Assembly: GCA_021129875.1 (NCBI GenBank)
Contig: JAJOKK010000007.1
Location: forward strand, 1-9,446
Length of the DNA: 9,446 nucleotides
Direction: 5' to 3'
From: Candidatus Bipolaricaulota bacterium
GTDB lineage: Bacteria > Bipolaricaulota > Bipolaricaulia > UBA7950 > UBA9294
The notes below the pieces were generated by a model. That model had not been told where the DNA came from. It made no database searches and saw only the letters and a program-made list of their open reading frames with translations. This document shows positions 6,627 to 9,446 of this stretch, one piece after another; position 1 is the stretch's first letter; each line of letters begins with the position of its first letter. A program made the translations under genes and the position numbers.

Positions 6627-7934
6627 TTACTCTTCATGACTCGCTGCACTCCCTGGAGACAGCGGCCTCATGTCAGCGGCTACCTCGTAGAAGACCTCAC
6701 TGCCTTCCTGTCTGAGCCGACGTACCAACCCCAACCTCACGAACTTCTCGATGTAAATCGCGGTGTTCTGCTTTCGTTTCTCAGTCAATTCCGTCAGCGA
6801 CGCGTTGGTGAATTCCTCGACGCCGGCCGCTGCGACCAGCACGTCTCGCTCCGTCGGTGTCAGCAGCTGGGATGCACGCTCGTATGCCAACGTGGACAAA
6901 ATCTCCAGCGCCATGCCGTCTGAGATTGTTCCGGGAAGACCTTCAGGCACATACGAGACGATATTCTGAATCGCGTCCATTACGAAACGAATCCTTCCTC
7001 GGAAGAGATTGTAGAGGTGGGCAACCAGCTGGTCGCTGACCGGCGATACCCAGCGACCCGCTTCCGTGGTCAGGAGCTCATACCGCTTCTGAAGCACAGC
7101 AAGCACCTCATGTTCCGACAGCGGCGGCACCACAATCGGTTGTCCGAAGAAGATACTCCTGACACGTTCCCGCGGCGCGATCACTGTTTGGAAGAATCCG
7201 GCCGGTGCAACGAAAACGAAGTAGTAGCCCGGTGTCTGCAGTACGTCTCGGATCTCGTCGAAGAAGCGTCCGAGTGCCTCGGGATCGGCCTGCATCAGAA
7301 GCTCCATGTTGTCGAAATGGAGAGTGATACCGGCAAACCCCTCGTCATATGCCAACGCGGCGATCTGCTCGAGGTAAGAGATGAGTTGAGGCATTCCCAC
7401 GTCTGGGACGTTTGACGTGCGTTCGATCGCTCGGCTGCCACCCACGCCGGTGCCAAGGACGGTCACCGAACCGCTCCATCGAAGCGAGCGCTCGATGTAT
7501 ACGTGCGTCAGGGCCGCCACTTCGGAGAGCAGGTCATGCGCATGAACCCACTCCTTGCCCTTGAGAACAAGAAAGCGGCCGACCAGGGAGCCGAGCGCGC
7601 TCATCACAAAGGCCTGCGCCGTCCATGTTGAGTAGACAGAGATCTCGGAAGATGGTGTTAGGAGCCGATCCTGTGCTTCGTGCTCCCAAAGGAACCGGTG
7701 ATAGTTGACGAACGTGGTCTTTCCGACCCCTACGTCGCCCTCAACCACGACGCGACCTCCACCGGGATTTCGGAAGAAGTTGGTGATGACATACGATTCA
7801 GTCGAGTCCATTTCACGCCCGATGAAGGCTTTGGAAATAGGCAGCAATGCCCGCTCCGAGAAGGACAGTGCACGGGTATCATACGGATTGTCGCTGAACC
7901 CGAAGCGCTCCCAAAGGTTCTGCGTTAGATCCAT
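6627..7934 (-). CDS. ORC1/Cdc6-like AAA ATPase with C-terminal winged helix
   Basis: A complete 435-residue soluble protein. The N-terminus FGFSDNPYDTRALS and FIGREMD is typical of ORC1/Cdc6-type and related AAA ATPases. It is followed by Walker A VEGDVGVGKTTF (64-75) and a Walker B-like strand GITLHFDNME (202-211), where the usual DE is DN. FVFVAPAGF (239-247) sits where sensor 1 would be, and FRGRIRFVMDAI (311-322) suits a sensor 2 helix. Residues about 355-420 (LTPTERDVLVAAAG through FVRLGLVRRL to VFYEVA) form a probable winged helix. Such ATPases load or regulate DNA-bound partners, so an ATP-dependent switch on DNA for this gene set is a fair inference. The ATG at 7934 directly abuts the stop of the helicase gene (TAGATG) and has GAGGGGGG (7950-7943) eight bases before it. 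It is separated from mod by about 200 bases holding a candidate small ORF. No named defence ATPase was recognised. Confidence 0.8.
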   Translation of the reverse strand: MDLTQNLWERFGFSDNPYDTRALSFSERALLPISKAFIGREMDSTESYVITNFFRNPGGGRVVVEGDVGVGKTTFVNYHRFLWEHEAQDRLLTPSSEISVYSTWTAQAFVMSALGSLVGRFLVLKGKEWVHAHDLLSEVAALTHVYIERSLRWSGSVTVLGTGVGGSRAIERTSNVPDVGMPQLISYLEQIAALAYDEGFAGITLHFDNMELLMQADPEALGRFFDEIRDVLQTPGYYFVFVAPAGFFQTVIAPRERVRSIFFGQPIVVPPLSEHEVLAVLQKRYELLTTEAGRWVSPVSDQLVAHLYNLFRGRIRFVMDAIQNIVSYVPEGLPGTISDGMALEILSTLAYERASQLLTPTERDVLVAAAGVEEFTNASLTELTEKRKQNTAIYIEKFVRLGLVRRLRQEGSEVFYEVAADMRPLSPGSAASHEE

Positions 7935-9446
7935 CTAGCTTACCCCCCTCTTGAGGCGTATCGTACCTTCGCCCTCACAGAACGCTCTCAGGTCGCATTC
8001 CCTGCAGATATGCACTTCCGGCGGCTTTTGAACGCCATAATCCTCAGATAAAATATGCGATACAACCTGATCAAAATACGCTCCGGCGGCATCGACATCG
8101 TCTGGGCTGTAGGCGAACTCCATCAACGCCCGCTCTCTCGTTGGTTCGCCAGTCCAGTATAGAAGGAGACGATCGGGCTTCTTCCCGTGCCGCTGTTCCA
8201 GGATATGGCCGTAGATGCACAGCTGCTTGTAGTAGCCGTCGACGCGGGCTTCGTCTGAATGAGGCCGAGGCTGCGATTTGAAATCCAGAAGCGTCAGCTC
8301 GTTCTCCGGACTCATTAGCAGATCGACTCGACCAGTCAAGATGTACTGATCCTTCTCGATGGAGACATCCACTTCGGTGTCGATGATCGAGTCAAATATG
8401 TGCCGATTCTCTCCGAGATACGTGAGCACCTGCTGGAGGGCTGTTGCCTTCTGTTTCGGACCGATCGGTCGGAGTCCTCGATTCAAGAGAGCGGCGTAGT
8501 TGGCTTCAAACCGATCCCGGATTCCTGCTTCATCAAGAAGCGAGTTATCGAGCGCGTAGCGATGAATGTCTTCAATGGTTTCGTGCACAACGGCTCCGAA
8601 CAGGACCTCAGCCGTGCGCGCCGGAGTGAACTCGTACTCGCGGAAGAACTGATATTGCCGTGGGCAGGTCTCAAACACCTTCACGTCTCCCGTGAAGCTG
8701 AAGGTTCGCTTGACCGGCATTCGATGCCGCAGCTTGAAGGCCAACGCCTTAAGCAAATCCTTCTCCACGTATGGCCATTGAGGGAGCCCCTGCCAGATCG
8801 GGCTGAAATGAGACTTGGGATCCTTGGTAGATGTGAGAGCAAGGATCTTCTCTGCCCGTGAGAATGCTACATAGTGTAAGCGCATGCGGTCGAAGTGCGT
8901 GATTTGGTCCTCTGGCTCAAAGGGCTCTCGCTGGTAGTACGGAGCGAGTGTCCGATCTGCGTCCTTGGCTGAGTTGATGTTATTCGAGAGTGATCCGACA
9001 ACCACTACAGGGAATTCAAGTCCCTTCGATTGGTGGATAGTCATGATCTGAACGTATCCCTTTTGGAAGGGCATGTCTTGATCCTCGTACTCGTTGATTC
9101 CACCGTCGTAGAGCAGCCTCAGGAAGCTGCCGAACAGCTGGTTGCGAATCGCCTCGCGGTTTCGGGCGGTGAGAACGGTCTGGCGGTAGTAGGTCTGGAA
9201 CACCCCCAACAACTGCGAAAAGATAGCCAGATTGCGAGCTTGATTCTCATCGCGCGTCAGGGACGGAAACGGCTCGCACGCAAGGAATCGGTAGAAGTAG
9301 TCGGCCAATCGCCGATCAAGCGACGTTCCGCCAGATAGCGAGTCGATCTCTGCTGCGAATTCCTGGACGAGCTTTGCCAGAGGATGCGGATCTGAATACC
9401 GGCGTGCCAAGAGGTTGATGCACTCATCTACATACTGCACAAGCTC
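7935..9446 (-). CDS. UvrD/PcrA-like helicase fused to RecB/Cas4-type Fe-S nuclease, 5' end cut by the window edge
   Basis: The frame is open to the right edge, so the N-terminal helicase half (Walker A and motifs Ia-III) lies outside. A GTG at 9440 is in frame but is probably an internal valine. Counting from it, VQIMTIHQSKGLEFPVVVVG (130-149) is superfamily 1 motif V and RLHYVAFSRAEK (187-198) is motif VI. A nuclease module follows: FETCPRQYQF (256-265), VVHETIE with the RecB-type histidine (about 286), GRVDLL (370-375) and LLDFKSQ (384-390), giving the aspartates and lysine of the active site, then CRECDLRAFC (479-488). The four cysteines (259, 479, 482, 488) match the iron-sulphur cluster layout of AddB and Cas4 nucleases. 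It probably unwinds and degrades DNA. It abuts the AAA ATPase gene without spacing (TAGATG), so the two are likely co-translated. Host recombination (AddA-like) is possible, but the RM neighbours favour a defence role. Confidence 0.9.
   Translation of the reverse strand, partial: ELVQYVDECINLLARRYSDPHPLAKLVQEFAAEIDSLSGGTSLDRRLADYFYRFLACEPFPSLTRDENQARNLAIFSQLLGVFQTYYRQTVLTARNREAIRNQLFGSFLRLLYDGGINEYEDQDMPFQKGYVQIMTIHQSKGLEFPVVVVGSLSNNINSAKDADRTLAPYYQREPFEPEDQITHFDRMRLHYVAFSRAEKILALTSTKDPKSHFSPIWQGLPQWPYVEKDLLKALAFKLRHRMPVKRTFSFTGDVKVFETCPRQYQFFREYEFTPARTAEVLFGAVVHETIEDIHRYALDNSLLDEAGIRDRFEANYAALLNRGLRPIGPKQKATALQQVLTYLGENRHIFDSIIDTEVDVSIEKDQYILTGRVDLLMSPENELTLLDFKSQPRPHSDEARVDGYYKQLCIYGHILEQRHGKKPDRLLLYWTGEPTRERALMEFAYSPDDVDAAGAYFDQVVSHILSEDYGVQKPPEVHICRECDLRAFCEGEGTIRLKRGVS

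Noticed and set aside
1742..9446. Naming the locus as BREX or DISARM
   Set aside because: The hallmark genes (PglZ/BrxZ and BrxC for BREX; drmA, drmB and drmC for DISARM) are not present in the window, and the methyltransferase is of type III Mod style.
1..9446. CRISPR array, tRNA or rRNA genes
   Set aside because: No regularly spaced repeats and no recognisable structural RNA sequence were seen on either strand.

Overview
The window is bacterial-type DNA of moderately high GC, with tightly packed genes all reading on the minus strand. Nothing in it fixes the taxon. The mix of gene families and the loose fit to known defence types would suit an environmental bacterium or a metagenome contig. 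Reading order (minus strand) runs from the right edge (9446) to the left edge (1).

Right part, 9446 to 1742: an operon-like array of DNA-processing genes. It starts with the C-terminal half of a UvrD/PcrA-type helicase carrying a RecB/Cas4-like nuclease domain with iron-sulphur-type cysteines (7935-9446). It continues with an ORC1/Cdc6-like AAA ATPase with a C-terminal winged helix (6627-7934), a candidate small ORF broken by a frameshift (6422-6615), a beta-class N6-adenine DNA methyltransferase of type III Mod style (4537-6422, frameshifted near its C-terminus), and a complete 930-residue type III Res-like helicase-nuclease (1742-4534). Junctions are TAGATG, TGATG and a 2-base gap, so co-expression is likely. 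The most reasonable reading is a restriction-modification defence locus with extra helicase-nuclease and ATPase components. I cannot match the full composition to a named system.

Middle, about 912 to 1741: a decayed accessory zone. It has a 5' fragment of an AbiEi-like winged-helix regulator with a frameshift, preceded by two tandem 14-base palindromic units that look like an operator. A small unrecognised protein gene follows, whose start is also separated from its body by one base. A second diverged copy of that gene's 3' end lies next to the end of res.

Left part, 1 to 922: the ATP-binding subunit of an ABC-2-type exporter, running off the left edge. Its permease partners would be expected beyond the window.

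Four reading frames (mod, the small ORF before it, the AbiEi-like fragment and the small unknown gene) each appear to be off by a single base, while res, the AAA ATPase and the ABC ATPase are clean. This is either decay of the accessory genes or consensus error in the assembly, and it decides whether the Mod partner is functional.
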